From the NCBI RefSeq assembly GCF_009755815.1, contig NZ_WRPK01000001.1, positions 620,001 to 684,000 of the forward strand: 64,000 nt of DNA. Direction: 5' to 3'. The DNA is from Flavisphingomonas formosensis (GTDB lineage: Bacteria > Pseudomonadota > Alphaproteobacteria > Sphingomonadales > Sphingomonadaceae). Each line of letters starts with the position of its first letter. Positions within the stretch are counted from its first letter, which is position 1. Positions 8,626-17,716 of the stretch are shown in pieces. The translations under genes were made by a program, and so were the position numbers. The notes under the pieces are model-generated. The model did not search any database, was not told the DNA's origin, and saw nothing but the letters and a program-made list of their open reading frames with translations.

Positions 8626-9291
8626 TCAAGCGACGGCTTCGAGCAGCCCCTCAAACAGCCGGCGGCCGTCGGTGCCGCCCTGCGCGGTTTCCATCAGACG
8701 CTCCGGGTGCGGCATCATGCCCAGCACGTTGCCGGTCTCGTTGATCACCCCGGCGATCGAGCGCGCCGAGCCGTTGACCTCCTCGGCGTAGCGGAAGGCG
8801 ACGCGGCCTTCGCCCTCGAGCCGGTCCAGCGTCGCGGCGTCGGCCTGGTAGTTGCCGTCGTGATGGGCGACGGGAATGCGGATTCCCTCCCCAGCCGAAT
8901 AGCGGTTGGTGAAGATAGACTGGCTGGTCTCGACGGTCAGCGACACGTCGCGGCAGACGAAGGACAGGCCGGCATTGCGCATCAGCGCGCCGGGCAGCAG
9001 CCCCGCCTCGGTGAGCACCTGGAAGCCGTTGCAGATCCCAAGCACCGGCACGCCGCGGCCGGCGGCGTCGGCGATGGCGCGCATGATCGGCGAACGCGCG
9101 GCCATCGCGCCGGAGCGCAGATAGTCGCCATAGGAAAAGCCGCCGGGCAGGGCGATGAGGCCGATATCGGCCGGCAGCTCGGTCTCGCGATGCCAGACCA
9201 TGGCCGGCTCGCGGCCCGTCACGTCGCGGATCGCCACCGCCAGATCGCGGTCGCAGTTCGATCCGGGGAAGACGATCACGGCGCTGCGCAT
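8626..9291 (-). CDS. purQ: Phosphoribosylformylglycinamidine synthase subunit PurQ (glutaminase)
   Basis: 221 aa class-I glutamine amidotransferase. The catalytic Cys is in '[11 protein letters not shown]' and the His/Glu pair in 'MMPHPERL'; the N-terminal '[12 protein letters not shown]' is diagnostic of PurQ. It supplies ammonia to PurL to make FGAM in purine synthesis. It lies 4 nt downstream of purS in a purC-purS-purQ operon. purL is not here: the next gene is convergent yhhQ. Confidence 0.97.
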   Translation of the reverse strand: MRSAVIVFPGSNCDRDLAVAIRDVTGREPAMVWHRETELPADIGLIALPGGFSYGDYLRSGAMAARSPIMRAIADAAGRGVPVLGICNGFQVLTEAGLLPGALMRNAGLSFVCRDVSLTVETSQSIFTNRYSAGEGIRIPVAHHDGNYQADAATLDRLEGEGRVAFRYAEEVNGSARSIAGVINETGNVLGMMPHPERLMETAQGGTDGRRLFEGLLEAVA

Positions 9292-9295
9292 GGGC

Positions 9296-9529
9296 TCAGC
9301 TCCCCCGCTCGATGCGGTAATTCTCGATTACGGTGTTGGCGAGCAGCTTGCGGCACATCGCATCGATGTCGGCCTCGGCGACGCCGTCCTCCAGATCGAG
9401 CTCGATCAGCTTGCCGGCGCGCACATCGTTGACGCCGGAGAAGCCGAGGCCTTCCAGCGCATGATGGATCGCCTTGCCCTGCGGATCGAGCACGCCGCCC
9501 TTGAGCGTGACATAGACGCGCGTCTTCAT
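9296..9529 (-). CDS. purS: Phosphoribosylformylglycinamidine synthase subunit PurS
   Basis: 77 aa, the usual PurS length. '[25 protein letters not shown]' and '[10 protein letters not shown]' match the family. PurS bridges PurQ and PurL in the three-subunit FGAM synthase, which contrasts with the single-chain enzyme of enterobacteria. It sits between purC and purQ. Confidence 0.95.
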   Translation of the reverse strand: MKTRVYVTLKGGVLDPQGKAIHHALEGLGFSGVNDVRAGKLIELDLEDGVAEADIDAMCRKLLANTVIENYRIERGS

Positions 9530-9603
9530 CGCTACTTCCTGCGCATGGTCGAGAAACTGGCGCCCCTATGGCCCCCCCGGACGGGAGGGGCAAGGGGGAA
9601 GGG

Positions 9604-10383
9604 TCATTTGCCGCGATTCTTGCGATGCGATTCGAGGTCGAGCACGGTCGTGTCGACGCCGTCGGGCAGGAGGCCGAGGCGCCGCGCCACCTCCTGATAG
9701 GCCTCCACCTCGCCGCCGAGATCCTGGCGGAAGCGATCCTTGTCCAGCTTCTCGCCGGAATTCATATCCCACAGGCGGCAGCCGTCCGGGCTGATCTCGT
9801 CGGCCAGGATGATCCGGCTATAGTCATTGTCCCAGATCCGGCCGAACTCGAGTTTGAAGTCCACGAGGCGGATGCCGATGCCCGCGAACAGACCGGACAT
9901 GAAGTCGTTCACGCGGATCGCCATGTCGGCGATGTCGTGCATCTCGTCCTGGCTGGCCCAGCCGAAGCAGGCGATATGCTCGTCCGTCACCATCGGATCT
10001 CCGAGCGCATCGTCCTTGTAATAATATTCGATGATCGTACGGGGCAGCTGCGTGCCCTCCTCGATCCCGAGTCGCTTGGTCAGGCTGCCGGCGGCGACGT
10101 TGCGCACCACCACCTCGATCGGCACGATCTCGACCTGGCGGATCAGCTGCTCGCGCATGTTCAGGCGGCGGATGAAATGGGTCGGCACACCGATATTGCC
10201 GAGCAGGGTGAAGACATGCTCGGAAATGCGGTTGTTGAGCACGCCCTTGCCGTTGATCGTGCCCTTTTTCTGGGCGTTGAAGGCAGTGGCGTCATCCTTG
10301 AAATATTGGATGAGCGTGCCGGGCTCGGGGCCCTCGTACAGAATCTTTGCCTTGCCCTCGTAGATTTGGCGGCGGCGGGTCAT
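9604..10383 (-). CDS. purC: SAICAR synthetase (phosphoribosylaminoimidazole-succinocarboxamide synthase)
   Basis: 259 aa. '[14 protein letters not shown]' near the N-terminus, '[19 protein letters not shown]', '[14 protein letters not shown]' and '[10 protein letters not shown]' are SAICAR synthetase motifs. It condenses CAIR with aspartate using ATP. ATG 10383 has GGAG 8 nt upstream; the longer open frame upstream to 10575 is not conserved. First gene of purC-purS-purQ; 74 nt separate it from purS. Confidence 0.97.
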   Translation of the reverse strand: MTRRRQIYEGKAKILYEGPEPGTLIQYFKDDATAFNAQKKGTINGKGVLNNRISEHVFTLLGNIGVPTHFIRRLNMREQLIRQVEIVPIEVVVRNVAAGSLTKRLGIEEGTQLPRTIIEYYYKDDALGDPMVTDEHIACFGWASQDEMHDIADMAIRVNDFMSGLFAGIGIRLVDFKLEFGRIWDNDYSRIILADEISPDGCRLWDMNSGEKLDKDRFRQDLGGEVEAYQEVARRLGLLPDGVDTTVLDLESHRKNRGK

Positions 10384-10589
10384 CGGCTTGGCTCCAATCC
10401 GGAGTCTTGAAAATAGAGGCGCCCCGGCGCCGCGTCGAGAATGAACGCAGCTGGCCGGGGCGGGCGAGGCGGCTCCATACAGCATGGCGGCGCGAAGGGC
10501 AATCATATGGGCTCGACCGGCCTTGCCGCGTGCTTGCGCCCGCCTCGATCGGCATGAGAAGGAGGCGTTGGGCAAGAGGAGAGGTGCGC

Positions 10590-11312
10590 ATGAAGACCGA
10601 GACCGTCACCTACGCAGCCGACGGGCTGACCATGAAGGGCGAACTTTACTGGGACGAGACGAAGGCCGGCCCGCGCCCGGGCGTGCTCGTCTTCCCTGAG
10701 GCGTTCGGCCTCGGCGAGCATGCCAAATCGCGGGCGCGCCGCCTTGCCGAGCACGGCTATGTCGCGCTGGCCGGCGACCTGCATGGCGATGGCAAGGTCT
10801 TCACCAGCCTGCCCGACATCATGCCGACGATCATGGCGCTGCGCGACGAACCGGCGCGGATCCGCGCACGGGCGAAGGGCGCGCTCGACGTGCTCGCCGC
10901 GCGGCCCGAGGTGGATGCCGCGCGCATCGCCTCGATCGGCTTCTGCTTCGGCGGCACCATGTCGCTGGAGCTGGCGCGCAGCGGCGCCGACATCGTCGCC
11001 GTCACCGGCTTCCACAGCGGGCTGGAGACCAAAGCGCCGGCCGAGGACGCCAAGGCGATCAAAGCCAAGATACTGGTCTGCATCGGCGCCGATGACCCCG
11101 GCATCCCGCTCGAGCAGCGTGCGGCGTTCGAGCAGGAGATGAAGGGCGGCGGTGTCGACTGGCGGCTCCACGTCTATGGCCGCGTGGTGCACAGCTTCAC
11201 CAATCCCGATGCCGACAAGGTCGGCATGCCGGATTTCGCACGCTATGACGGCAGCGCCGATCGCCGTAGCTGGGGCGAAATGCTGGCGCTGTTCGACGAG
11301 GCGTTCGCTTAG
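10590..11312 (+). CDS. Dienelactone hydrolase family protein
   Basis: 240 aa alpha/beta hydrolase. The nucleophile elbow is 'GFCFGG' with Cys in place of the usual Ser (typical of dienelactone hydrolases), Asp lies in 'IGADDPGIP' and His in 'VVHSFTNP'. Members hydrolyse lactones or other esters; the substrate is not known and no aromatic-degradation genes are nearby. AGAGGAGAGG precedes ATG 10590. It is divergent from purC. A palindromic repeat begins 2 nt after the stop codon. Confidence 0.9.
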   Translation: MKTETVTYAADGLTMKGELYWDETKAGPRPGVLVFPEAFGLGEHAKSRARRLAEHGYVALAGDLHGDGKVFTSLPDIMPTIMALRDEPARIRARAKGALDVLAARPEVDAARIASIGFCFGGTMSLELARSGADIVAVTGFHSGLETKAPAEDAKAIKAKILVCIGADDPGIPLEQRAAFEQEMKGGGVDWRLHVYGRVVHSFTNPDADKVGMPDFARYDGSADRRSWGEMLALFDEAFA

Positions 11313-11313
11313 A

Positions 11314-11358
11314 GCATCGTGCGGAAAAGTGGGAACCGGTTTTCCGTAAAAGCGATGC
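11314..11358. repeat. Alphaproteobacterial-type palindromic intergenic repeat
   Basis: GCATCG (11314-11319) and CGATGC (11353-11358) are inverted ends around CGGAAAAGTGGGAACCGG-TTTTCCG, itself partly palindromic (CGGAAAA/TTTTCCG). This layout matches short dispersed repeats I know from alphaproteobacterial genomes. Immediately downstream of the hydrolase stop codon, it may also act as a 3' end structure. Confidence 0.6.
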
Positions 11359-11372
11359 GACCGTAAAGACTT

Positions 11373-11412
11373 GGAGCAAGCCGCGCGATTTGCCTGTCGC
11401 GCAGCTTGCTCC
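11373..11412. terminator. Long imperfect hairpin (candidate terminator) between convergent genes
   Basis: GGAGCAAGC (11373-11381) pairs with GCTTGCTCC (11404-11412), and GCGCGA (11383-11388) with TCGCGC (11397-11402), around an 8-nt loop. It lies between the convergent hydrolase and phosphomutase genes, next to the palindromic repeat. There is no clear T-run, so its role as a terminator is inferred from position. Confidence 0.5.
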
Positions 11413-11500
11413 CGGATCTCCTTCCGTCACCCCGTCGCCGGAAGTGCCCCGCCCTGTTCGGCGATGAATGCGCCGAGCAAGCGGGGAGGTTGCCGAAAGC

Positions 11501-12883
11501 TCAATGCCCTGCGGACAGGACCGGTTCGACGCCGCTGGCCGCCAGCTGCGCGTTGATCTGTTCCATCAGCCGGTCGAGACCGGCCTGGTCGGTCGCTTCG
11601 GCACGGGCGACGAGCACGTCCTGTGTGTTGGACGCGCGCAGCAGCCACCAGCCGTCCGGGGTGTTCACGCGCGCGCCGTCCGTGCGGTTGACGTCGGCGC
11701 CCTCCGCCTCGAGCCGGGCGAGCACTTCCTCGACCACCTTGAACTTGCGGTCTTCGGACGACTGGAAGCGCAGCTCCGGCGTGTTGACCATCGCCGGCAT
11801 CTGGTCCTTGAGGCCCGTCAGCGATCCACCCAGTACGCGCACCGCGCGGATCAACCGGATGGCGGCATATTGGGCATCGTCGAAGCCGTAATAATCGTGC
11901 GCGAAGAAGATGTGGCCGCTCATCTCGCCGGCGAGCGGGCTGCCGGTTTCCTTCATCTTGGTCTTGATGAGGCTGTGGCCGGTTTTCCACATCAGCGGCT
12001 CGCCGCCCAGGGCGGCGACGCGGTCGAACAGCGCCTGGCTGGCCTTCACGTCGGCGATGATCGTAGCTCCTGGCTGCTCCCGCAGAACCGGTTCGGCCAG
12101 GATGGAGAGGAGCTGGTCGCCCCAGACGACGCGGCCCTTGCCGTCGACCGCGCCGATGCGATCTCCGTCGCCATCGAAGGCTACGCCGAAATCCAGGCCC
12201 TTTTCGAGCACGAGAGCCTTCAGATCCTCGAGATTCTTTTCCTCCGTCGGGTCCGGATGATGGTTGGGAAAGCGCCCGTCCACTTCGGTGTAGAGCGTGT
12301 GATGTTCGCCGGGCAGCAGCTTCACCAGCCGCTCGACGATCGGGCCGGCCGCGCCGTTGCCGGCATCCCAGCCGATGCGGAAGGCACCGCCGGCATAGCC
12401 CTGCATCAGCCGGTCGACATAGAGATTCATGACGTCGGCATTGGAGGTCGATCCCTCGCCTTCCTCCCAATCGGCGTCGATCGCCATCTGCCCGAGCTTC
12501 TGGATGTCAGGCCCGAAGAATGGGCGGTGCTGCAGCACCATCTTGAAGCCGTTATAGTCGGCCGGGTTGTGGCTGCCGGTGATCTGGATGCCGGCATCCA
12601 CCTCCAGCGTGGCCTCCGCATAATAGAGCATCGGCGTGGGGCCGAGGCCGGTGCGCACCACGTCGATGCCACTTTTCACCAGACCTTCGATCAACGCGGC
12701 TTCGAGCACCGGCGAGGAGACCCGCCCGTCATAACCCACGGCGACGCGTGTGCCGCCGGCGCGGCGGACCAGCGTGCCGAAGCCGCGGCCGATCGCATAG
12801 GCATCGGCCGGACCCAGCGTCTTTCCGACAATGCCCCGGATATCATATTCGCGAAGCGAGGTCGGATCGAAACGATGGCTCAT
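11501..12883 (-). CDS. Phosphoglucomutase/phosphomannomutase
   Basis: 460 aa alpha-D-phosphohexomutase, the size of Pseudomonas AlgC. The active-site phosphoserine is in '[11 protein letters not shown]', the Mg loop is 'DGDGDR', the sugar loop 'GEMSGH' and the phosphate loop 'RASNTQDVL'. It interconverts hexose 1- and 6-phosphates, feeding GDP-mannose or UDP-glucose for LPS and exopolysaccharide; GalU in this window uses its glucose 1-phosphate product. Followed on the same strand by nothing close; the membrane J-domain gene lies 43 nt upstream. Confidence 0.93.
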   Translation of the reverse strand: MSHRFDPTSLREYDIRGIVGKTLGPADAYAIGRGFGTLVRRAGGTRVAVGYDGRVSSPVLEAALIEGLVKSGIDVVRTGLGPTPMLYYAEATLEVDAGIQITGSHNPADYNGFKMVLQHRPFFGPDIQKLGQMAIDADWEEGEGSTSNADVMNLYVDRLMQGYAGGAFRIGWDAGNGAAGPIVERLVKLLPGEHHTLYTEVDGRFPNHHPDPTEEKNLEDLKALVLEKGLDFGVAFDGDGDRIGAVDGKGRVVWGDQLLSILAEPVLREQPGATIIADVKASQALFDRVAALGGEPLMWKTGHSLIKTKMKETGSPLAGEMSGHIFFAHDYYGFDDAQYAAIRLIRAVRVLGGSLTGLKDQMPAMVNTPELRFQSSEDRKFKVVEEVLARLEAEGADVNRTDGARVNTPDGWWLLRASNTQDVLVARAEATDQAGLDRLMEQINAQLAASGVEPVLSAGH

Positions 12884-12926
12884 CGGCTGGTCTCCCTGTG
12901 AGTGAAGGCGTTGGCGGCGCCGTGCG

Positions 12927-13205
12927 TCAGGACGCGCGAGGCGTGGTCTGGTTCAATTCCGCGATCAGCGTGTCGCGCGCGATGTTGACGCGCCGCGCCA
13001 GTTCCGCCGATCCGCCGGCATCGGGATGGACGCGCGCGATCAGGCGGCGATGCGCGCTGCGGATCGTCTCGGCGGAAGCGCCGCGCGGTACGTCCAGCAG
13101 ACGGCGTGCCTCCGCGAGGGGCATCGCAGCCTTGCGCGCTCCATAGCGACGGCCCCGCCAGATCAGCCAAAATCCGATTCCGATCCCGAGCAGGATCAGG
13201 TTCAA
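12927..13205 (-). CDS. Membrane-anchored J-domain protein
   Basis: 92 aa. A single N-terminal hydrophobic helix ('[14 protein letters not shown]') and a basic stretch precede a short J-domain ('[21 protein letters not shown]...', with the HPD tripeptide in 'ARVHPDAGG'), so it should stimulate a DnaK ATPase at the membrane. There is no Gly/Phe region or zinc finger. It overlaps the end of mipZ by 4 nt (ATGA), indicating translational coupling. The partner is unknown. Confidence 0.85.
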   Translation of the reverse strand: MNLILLGIGIGFWLIWRGRRYGARKAAMPLAEARRLLDVPRGASAETIRSAHRRLIARVHPDAGGSAELARRVNIARDTLIAELNQTTPRAS

Positions 13206-13996
13206 AGCTGCACCATCTGCTTCTGCGGCGACCAGTCGGGAAGGCCGAGGCCGGACACCATTTCGCGCAGCTCCTGCCGAGCGGCGACATGACTGAGCCC
13301 GACCTCGCCGATCTGGCCGATATCGAGCAGGGTGATGCCCTTGGGGAAGAATTCGCGATAGATCACGCGTTCGGACAGGCCGGGGATGACGCGGAAGCCG
13401 ATCCGGCGGGACAACTCGTCCAGCGCCGCCCCGACACGGCGCATGTTGCGCGCCTCGAGCTGTTGCAGGCGGTTGCGCAGCACCACCCAGTCCACGGTCA
13501 CGCCGTCGGCCTTCGCTCGCGCCTTGCGCGCATCCCAGATCATCTCGGCATAGAAGCTCGGCCGGCGGATGCGGTAGGTTTCGGGGTCCACCTGCCCGAT
13601 CAGATCGAGATCGATGAAGCTGTCGTTCATGGGTGTGACCAGCGTGTCCGCCTTGCTCGCCGCCAGGCGCGCCATCGCATCGTCGCGGCCGGGCGTGTCG
13701 ATCAGCACGAATTCCGAAGTTTCGGAGAGGGGGCCGAACTGATCCTCGAACGCCTGCGCCGAATCGCCCCGCAGCACCTGGAAATGCGGCGTAACCAGTT
13801 GCGCACCGGTGCGTTTCACCGTTTCGGTGCGGTTCTCGAGATAGCGGGCGACCGTCTTCTGCCGCGTGTCGAGATCGAGGACGGAGACGCTGCGGCCGGC
13901 TACGGCGAGCGCGACGGCCGTGTGGACGGCCGTTGTCGATTTTCCTGTTCCGCCCTTTTCATTAGCGAAAACAATTAGATGCGCGGAAGCGGCCAT
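13202..13996 (-). CDS. mipZ: Division-plane positioning ATPase MipZ (ParA family)
   Basis: 264 aa. The deviant Walker A motif is 'NEKGGTGKST' (signature Lys14, Lys19). 'LDLDTRQKT' replaces the usual ParA 'D-D-Q', 'FVLIDTPGRDDAMARL' is Walker B, and 'VVLRNRLQQLEARN' is typical of MipZ. In Caulobacter MipZ forms a gradient from the ParB-bound pole and blocks FtsZ assembly away from midcell. ATG 13996 begins conserved sequence; the longer open frame upstream is antisense to panC. Followed by the overlapping J-domain gene; divergent from panC. Confidence 0.93.
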   Translation of the reverse strand: MAASAHLIVFANEKGGTGKSTTAVHTAVALAVAGRSVSVLDLDTRQKTVARYLENRTETVKRTGAQLVTPHFQVLRGDSAQAFEDQFGPLSETSEFVLIDTPGRDDAMARLAASKADTLVTPMNDSFIDLDLIGQVDPETYRIRRPSFYAEMIWDARKARAKADGVTVDWVVLRNRLQQLEARNMRRVGAALDELSRRIGFRVIPGLSERVIYREFFPKGITLLDIGQIGEVGLSHVAARQELREMVSGLGLPDWSPQKQMVQL

Positions 13997-14083
13997 AGTG
14001 CTGTAAGAATCCTGCCCTCTTGATTCCCGCCGAAGCGCCGCCCAAAGACGCGCGCATTCGCGATTATAAGAGGCCCCGGCTTC

Positions 14084-14932
14084 GTGCAAACGGTTCGTAG
14101 CATTGATGCGCTCAGAAATGTGCTGGCGGAATATCGCGCCGAGGGGCGGACGGTGGCGCTGGTGCCGACGATGGGCGCGCTGCACGCCGGCCATATGGCG
14201 CTGATCGAGGAGGCGCGAATCCGCGCCGACCGGGTGATCGCCTCGATCTTCGTCAATCCGATGCAATTCTCGCCGAGCGAGGATCTCGACAGCTATCCCC
14301 GGCGCGAGGCGGCGGACGTCCGCATGCTGGAGGAAGCCGGCTGCGACCTGTTGTGGGCGCCGACGTTGGACGTCATGTACCCGGAGGGATTTGCCACCCG
14401 CATCGCGGTGAGCGGCGTGACCGAGGGGCTGGACGGCGCTGCCCGGCCCGGCCATTTCGATGGCGTCGCGACGGTGGTGAGCAAGCTGTTCAACCAGGTG
14501 CGGCCCGACGTCGCGCTGTTCGGCGAGAAGGATTATCAGCAGTTGCTGCTGATCCGCCGCATGGTGACCGATCTCGATTTCGGCATCACCATCATCGGCG
14601 TGCCGACGCAGCGCGACGATGATGGCCTCGCCCTCTCGTCGCGCAACGCCTATCTCTCCCCCGAGGAACGCAGCGCCGCGCGGGCGCTGCCGCGGGCGCT
14701 GGGCGAGGCGGCCGCGGCTATCCAGAAGGGCACGCCGCCCGCGGCCGCGATTGCCGCGGCGATCAAGCGGCTGAACGATGCCGGCTTCGATCCGGTCGAC
14801 TATGTCGAACTGCGCGATGCCGAGACGCTGGAGCTGGTCGACACGCTCGATCGCGAGGCGAGGCTGCTGGCCGCAGCGAAGCTCGGACGCACCCGGCTGA
14901 TCGACAACCTCGCGGTGCGACCGGCCGAATAG
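14084..14932 (+). CDS. panC: Pantothenate synthetase
   Basis: 282 aa, normal for PanC. The nucleotidyltransferase HIGH-like motif is in 'VPTMGALHAGHMAL'; 'ASIFVNPMQFSPSEDLDSYPR', 'LFGEKDYQQL' and 'ALSSRN' are all conserved. It ligates pantoate and beta-alanine with ATP on the way to coenzyme A. The start is GTG at 14084, immediately before 'QTVRSIDALR'. Divergent from mipZ, a pairing I recall from other Sphingomonadales. Confidence 0.96.
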   Translation: MQTVRSIDALRNVLAEYRAEGRTVALVPTMGALHAGHMALIEEARIRADRVIASIFVNPMQFSPSEDLDSYPRREAADVRMLEEAGCDLLWAPTLDVMYPEGFATRIAVSGVTEGLDGAARPGHFDGVATVVSKLFNQVRPDVALFGEKDYQQLLLIRRMVTDLDFGITIIGVPTQRDDDGLALSSRNAYLSPEERSAARALPRALGEAAAAIQKGTPPAAAIAAAIKRLNDAGFDPVDYVELRDAETLELVDTLDREARLLAAAKLGRTRLIDNLAVRPAE

Positions 14933-15010
14933 TCACTTCGTCGTTAACCATTTCTTCGCACCTCGGGCGCAATGTCCCTGTCGACGAATGTCGCAAGGGG
15001 TGCAGCGAAC

Positions 15011-15307
15011 ATGGGACAGAGCCTCTCAAGTGCACAAAGTCTGATGGACAGCCGGCTGGCCAGGGCGGCCGCCGGTGATCTCAACGCCTGCTTCGATCTC
15101 GGCATCGCCTATGCCTCGGGAGGCGATGGCGTCGACGTCGACCTGATTCAGGCGCATAAATGGTTCAATCTTGCCTCGATGGGCGGCAGCGAGCGCGCCC
15201 AGGCGTGGCGTGCCGAAATCGCCGAGGAACTGACGGCGCGTGAAGTTGCCGAGGCACTGCGCCAGGCGCGTGCCTGGCTCGCCTGCACGACGCGACAGGC
15301 CGCCTGA
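15011..15307 (+). CDS. Small Sel1-like repeat protein
   Basis: 98 aa from ATG 15011, preceded by AAGGGG; an ATG at 14972 is an alternative giving 111 aa. The core 'ACFDLGIAYASGGDGVDVDLIQAHKWFNLASMGGSERA' resembles one and a half Sel1/TPR-like units, and the rest is helical. Such repeats mediate protein-protein contacts. It follows panC by 78 nt and converges with the FemAB-like gene. Function not known. Confidence 0.75.
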   Translation: MGQSLSSAQSLMDSRLARAAAGDLNACFDLGIAYASGGDGVDVDLIQAHKWFNLASMGGSERAQAWRAEIAEELTAREVAEALRQARAWLACTTRQAA

Positions 15308-15312
15308 GCCGT

Positions 15313-16464
15313 CTATCCCCGCTTGAATGGGGTGAAGTCGTCGAGCGCGGCGATGTCGCCGGCCACTGCCTCGCGTTCCCGCTCCAGATAATCCGCCACT
15401 GCGCGCCTGAAGCGCTCGTCGGCAATATAATGGGCCGACCAGGTGGGCGTTGGAGTATAGCCGCGGGCCAGTTTGTGCTCGCCCTGCGCGCCGGCTTCGA
15501 CGCGGGCGAGGCCGCGGGCGATCGCCGCGTCGATCGCCTGATAATAGCACAGCTCGAAATGCAGGAACGGCACGTCCTCGGTGCATCCCCAATAGCGCCC
15601 GTAGAGCGTGTCGGCGCCGATGAGATTGAGCGCGCCGGCAATCGGCTTGCCGTGCCTGAGGGCGAAGATCAGCAACACCTTGTCCGCCATCCGCTCGCCC
15701 AGCAGCGAGAAGAAGGAGCGGGTGAGATAGGGCCGGCCCCATTTGCGCGCGCCGGTATCCTGGTAGAATCCCCAGAAGGCGTCCCAATGGGCCTCGGTCA
15801 GCGCGGCGCCGGTGACATGCTCGATCGTCAGGCCGTCGACGGCCGCGGCGCGCTCCTTGCGGATCGCCTTGCGCTTGCGTGAGGCCAGCGCGTCCAGGAA
15901 ATCCTCGAAACGCGCATAGCCCTGATTCGTCCAGTGGAATTGCCGGTCCACCCGGATCAGCCAGCCCGCCGCCTCGAACAGCGGCACCTCCTCAGGCGCG
16001 ATGAAGGTGGCATGAGCCGAGGACAGGCGATGCTCCGCCACCACCGCCTCGGCCGCGCCGATCAGCGCCGGCGCATAGGCCGGATCGCGCGCCAGCAGGC
16101 GCGGCCCCGGCACCGGTGTGAACGGCACCGCGATCTGCAGCTTGGGATAATAGTTGCCGCCGGCGCGCTGCCAGGCGTCGGCCCAGCTGTGGTCGAACAC
16201 ATATTCGCCCTGGCTGTGGCTCTTGGCATAAGCGGGCATCACTGCGATCGGATGGCCGCCCGGCCCGTCGATCGCGATCGGCACCGGCTGCCAGCCGCGC
16301 TGCGCGGTGGCACTGCCAGAATCTTCCAGCGCCGAGAGGAAGGCGTGGCTGACGAAAGGATTGGCGGTGCCGGCGCATGCGTCCCACTCTGCCGCCCGGA
16401 AGGCGGATAGGCCGCCCGCCATGCGCGCCACGGCATCAGGGTCATCGCGATCGCTGTCGCTCAT
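15313..16464 (-). CDS. FemAB-like / GNAT-fold N-acyltransferase family protein
   Basis: 383 aa. Motifs of the bacterial FemAB-like (GNAT peptidoglycan-related) family include 'NPFVSHAFLSALEDSG', 'YVFDHSWADAWQRAGGNYYPKLQIAVPFTPV', 'FEDFLDALASRKRKAIRKER' and 'HFELCYYQAIDAAIARGL'. Members are annotated as acyltransferases, but their real substrate is unresolved. ATG 16464 overlaps the end of the GDPD gene by 4 nt (ATGA). Last gene of the RidA-GDPD-FemAB cluster; its stop is 5 nt from that of the convergent Sel1-like gene. Confidence 0.85.
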   Translation of the reverse strand: MSDSDRDDPDAVARMAGGLSAFRAAEWDACAGTANPFVSHAFLSALEDSGSATAQRGWQPVPIAIDGPGGHPIAVMPAYAKSHSQGEYVFDHSWADAWQRAGGNYYPKLQIAVPFTPVPGPRLLARDPAYAPALIGAAEAVVAEHRLSSAHATFIAPEEVPLFEAAGWLIRVDRQFHWTNQGYARFEDFLDALASRKRKAIRKERAAAVDGLTIEHVTGAALTEAHWDAFWGFYQDTGARKWGRPYLTRSFFSLLGERMADKVLLIFALRHGKPIAGALNLIGADTLYGRYWGCTEDVPFLHFELCYYQAIDAAIARGLARVEAGAQGEHKLARGYTPTPTWSAHYIADERFRRAVADYLEREREAVAGDIAALDDFTPFKRG

Positions 16465-17231
16465 CCTGCCTCCGGCCGTTCGTAGATGATCTCGTCCGCA
16501 TGGGCCAGGCCGGTTGCCTCGGTGGCAGCATCGCGCACCGTCCACGTCAACAGCGGCAGGCCGCGATCGCGTGCGGTGGCCGCGAAGCGGGACGGCAGGT
16601 CGCGCACGTCATAGGCGAGGAAATCGGGCTTGGCCCGCCACAGCGCGGCACGCCGGCGCAGCCGTCCGGCAAGGCCATGTGCCTCTTGCTCGGTCACCAC
16701 CAAGCCGCGTGCGATCCGCGCGGCGTGATCGGCGAACCAGCGGCTGACGTCCGGATTGAACGACATAACCGCCACGTCACCGCGATATCCCTCCAGCGCG
16801 CGACGTACCGCAAGGCAGAGCGCGCCGGCATTGGTCTCCCGGGTCTTGATCTCGATCAGGATCGGCACGCGGCCGGCGACGAGTGCCAATATCTCATCAA
16901 GCCGAGGCAGCGTCTCGGCGCTGCCAGCCAGCGGGATCGCCGCGAGGATCGAGCCGGGGCGGCGGGCCAGCGGGCCGCTCTCATCGGTCAGCCGGTCGAG
17001 CTCCTCGTCATGGAAGACGAACGGCTCACCGTCCCGGCTGGCTTGCACGTCCAGTTCGATGCCGTGGCCGGCGGCGACCGCCGCCGAGAAGGCGGCGCGG
17101 CTGTTTTCGATCCGTCCGGCGCCGTGCAGCCCGCGATGGGCGAAAGGCTGTGCGGTCAGAAAGGCGACGCGCCTGCGCTGGGGCGCGGGCGCGAAAAAGG
17201 CGTCAAGCCGGGCGAACGGCGACGATCGCAT
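16461..17231 (-). CDS. Glycerophosphodiester phosphodiesterase
   Basis: 256 aa. The GDPD signature is complete: 'FAHRGLHG', 'ENSRAAF', 'GIELDVQASRDGEPFVFHDEELDRLT', 'LIEIKT', 'MSFNPDVSRW' and the C-terminal 'LTWTVRDA'. It hydrolyses glycerophosphodiesters to sn-glycerol 3-phosphate and alcohol. There is no signal peptide, so it is cytoplasmic. It overlaps RidA by 29 nt and the FemAB-like gene by 4 nt, so all three are probably on one transcript. Confidence 0.92.
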   Translation of the reverse strand: MRSSPFARLDAFFAPAPQRRRVAFLTAQPFAHRGLHGAGRIENSRAAFSAAVAAGHGIELDVQASRDGEPFVFHDEELDRLTDESGPLARRPGSILAAIPLAGSAETLPRLDEILALVAGRVPILIEIKTRETNAGALCLAVRRALEGYRGDVAVMSFNPDVSRWFADHAARIARGLVVTEQEAHGLAGRLRRRAALWRAKPDFLAYDVRDLPSRFAATARDRGLPLLTWTVRDAATEATGLAHADEIIYERPEAG

Positions 17232-17667
17232 CGACTTCCACGGCCGCGCCGAGCGGGAGGATGGTGACGCCGACGGCGCTGCGCGCGTGACGCCCCGCTT
17301 CGCCGAACACCGACTCCATGAGTTCCGACGCGCCGTTGGCGATCTTCGGCTGGTCGGTGAAATGGTCGGTCGAATTCACGAATACGCCGAGCTTCACGAT
17401 CCGCTCGACGCGATCGAGGTCGCCGCCGAGCGCTTTCTTCATCTGGGCGATGAGCATCAGGCCGCAGGCCCGTGCGGCATCCTGGCCGAAACCGATGTCG
17501 CGATCCTCGCCCAGGCGGCCGACCATCAGCACGCCGTCGCGGAAGGGAAGCTGGCCGGAAATATGGAGGAGCCCGCCCGCCTCGACCGCCGGAACATAGG
17601 CAGCGACCGGCGCCGCAGCCTCGGGAAGCGCGATGCCGAGTTCGTTCAGGCGATCTTCGATGCTCAT
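17203..17667 (-). CDS. RidA family protein (2-iminobutanoate/2-iminopropanoate deaminase-like)
   Basis: 154 aa, of the longer YjgF/RidA subgroup. 'GLLHISGQLPFRDGV', 'QMKKALGGDLDRVERIVKLGVFVNS' and 'HARSAVGVTILPLGAAVEVDAIVAV' are family segments. RidA proteins hydrolyse reactive imines from PLP enzymes; the Arg in 'HARSAVG' is at the expected active-site position. The ATG at 17667 follows AAAGG; upstream residues of the open frame are not conserved. Overlaps the GDPD gene by 29 nt. Confidence 0.9.
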   Translation of the reverse strand: MSIEDRLNELGIALPEAAAPVAAYVPAVEAGGLLHISGQLPFRDGVLMVGRLGEDRDIGFGQDAARACGLMLIAQMKKALGGDLDRVERIVKLGVFVNSTDHFTDQPKIANGASELMESVFGEAGRHARSAVGVTILPLGAAVEVDAIVAVRPA

Positions 17668-17716
17668 ATGTGCCTTTCTTGGTACGGCGATGGGAAGCGT
17701 CAAGGGCGCTGGTCGT

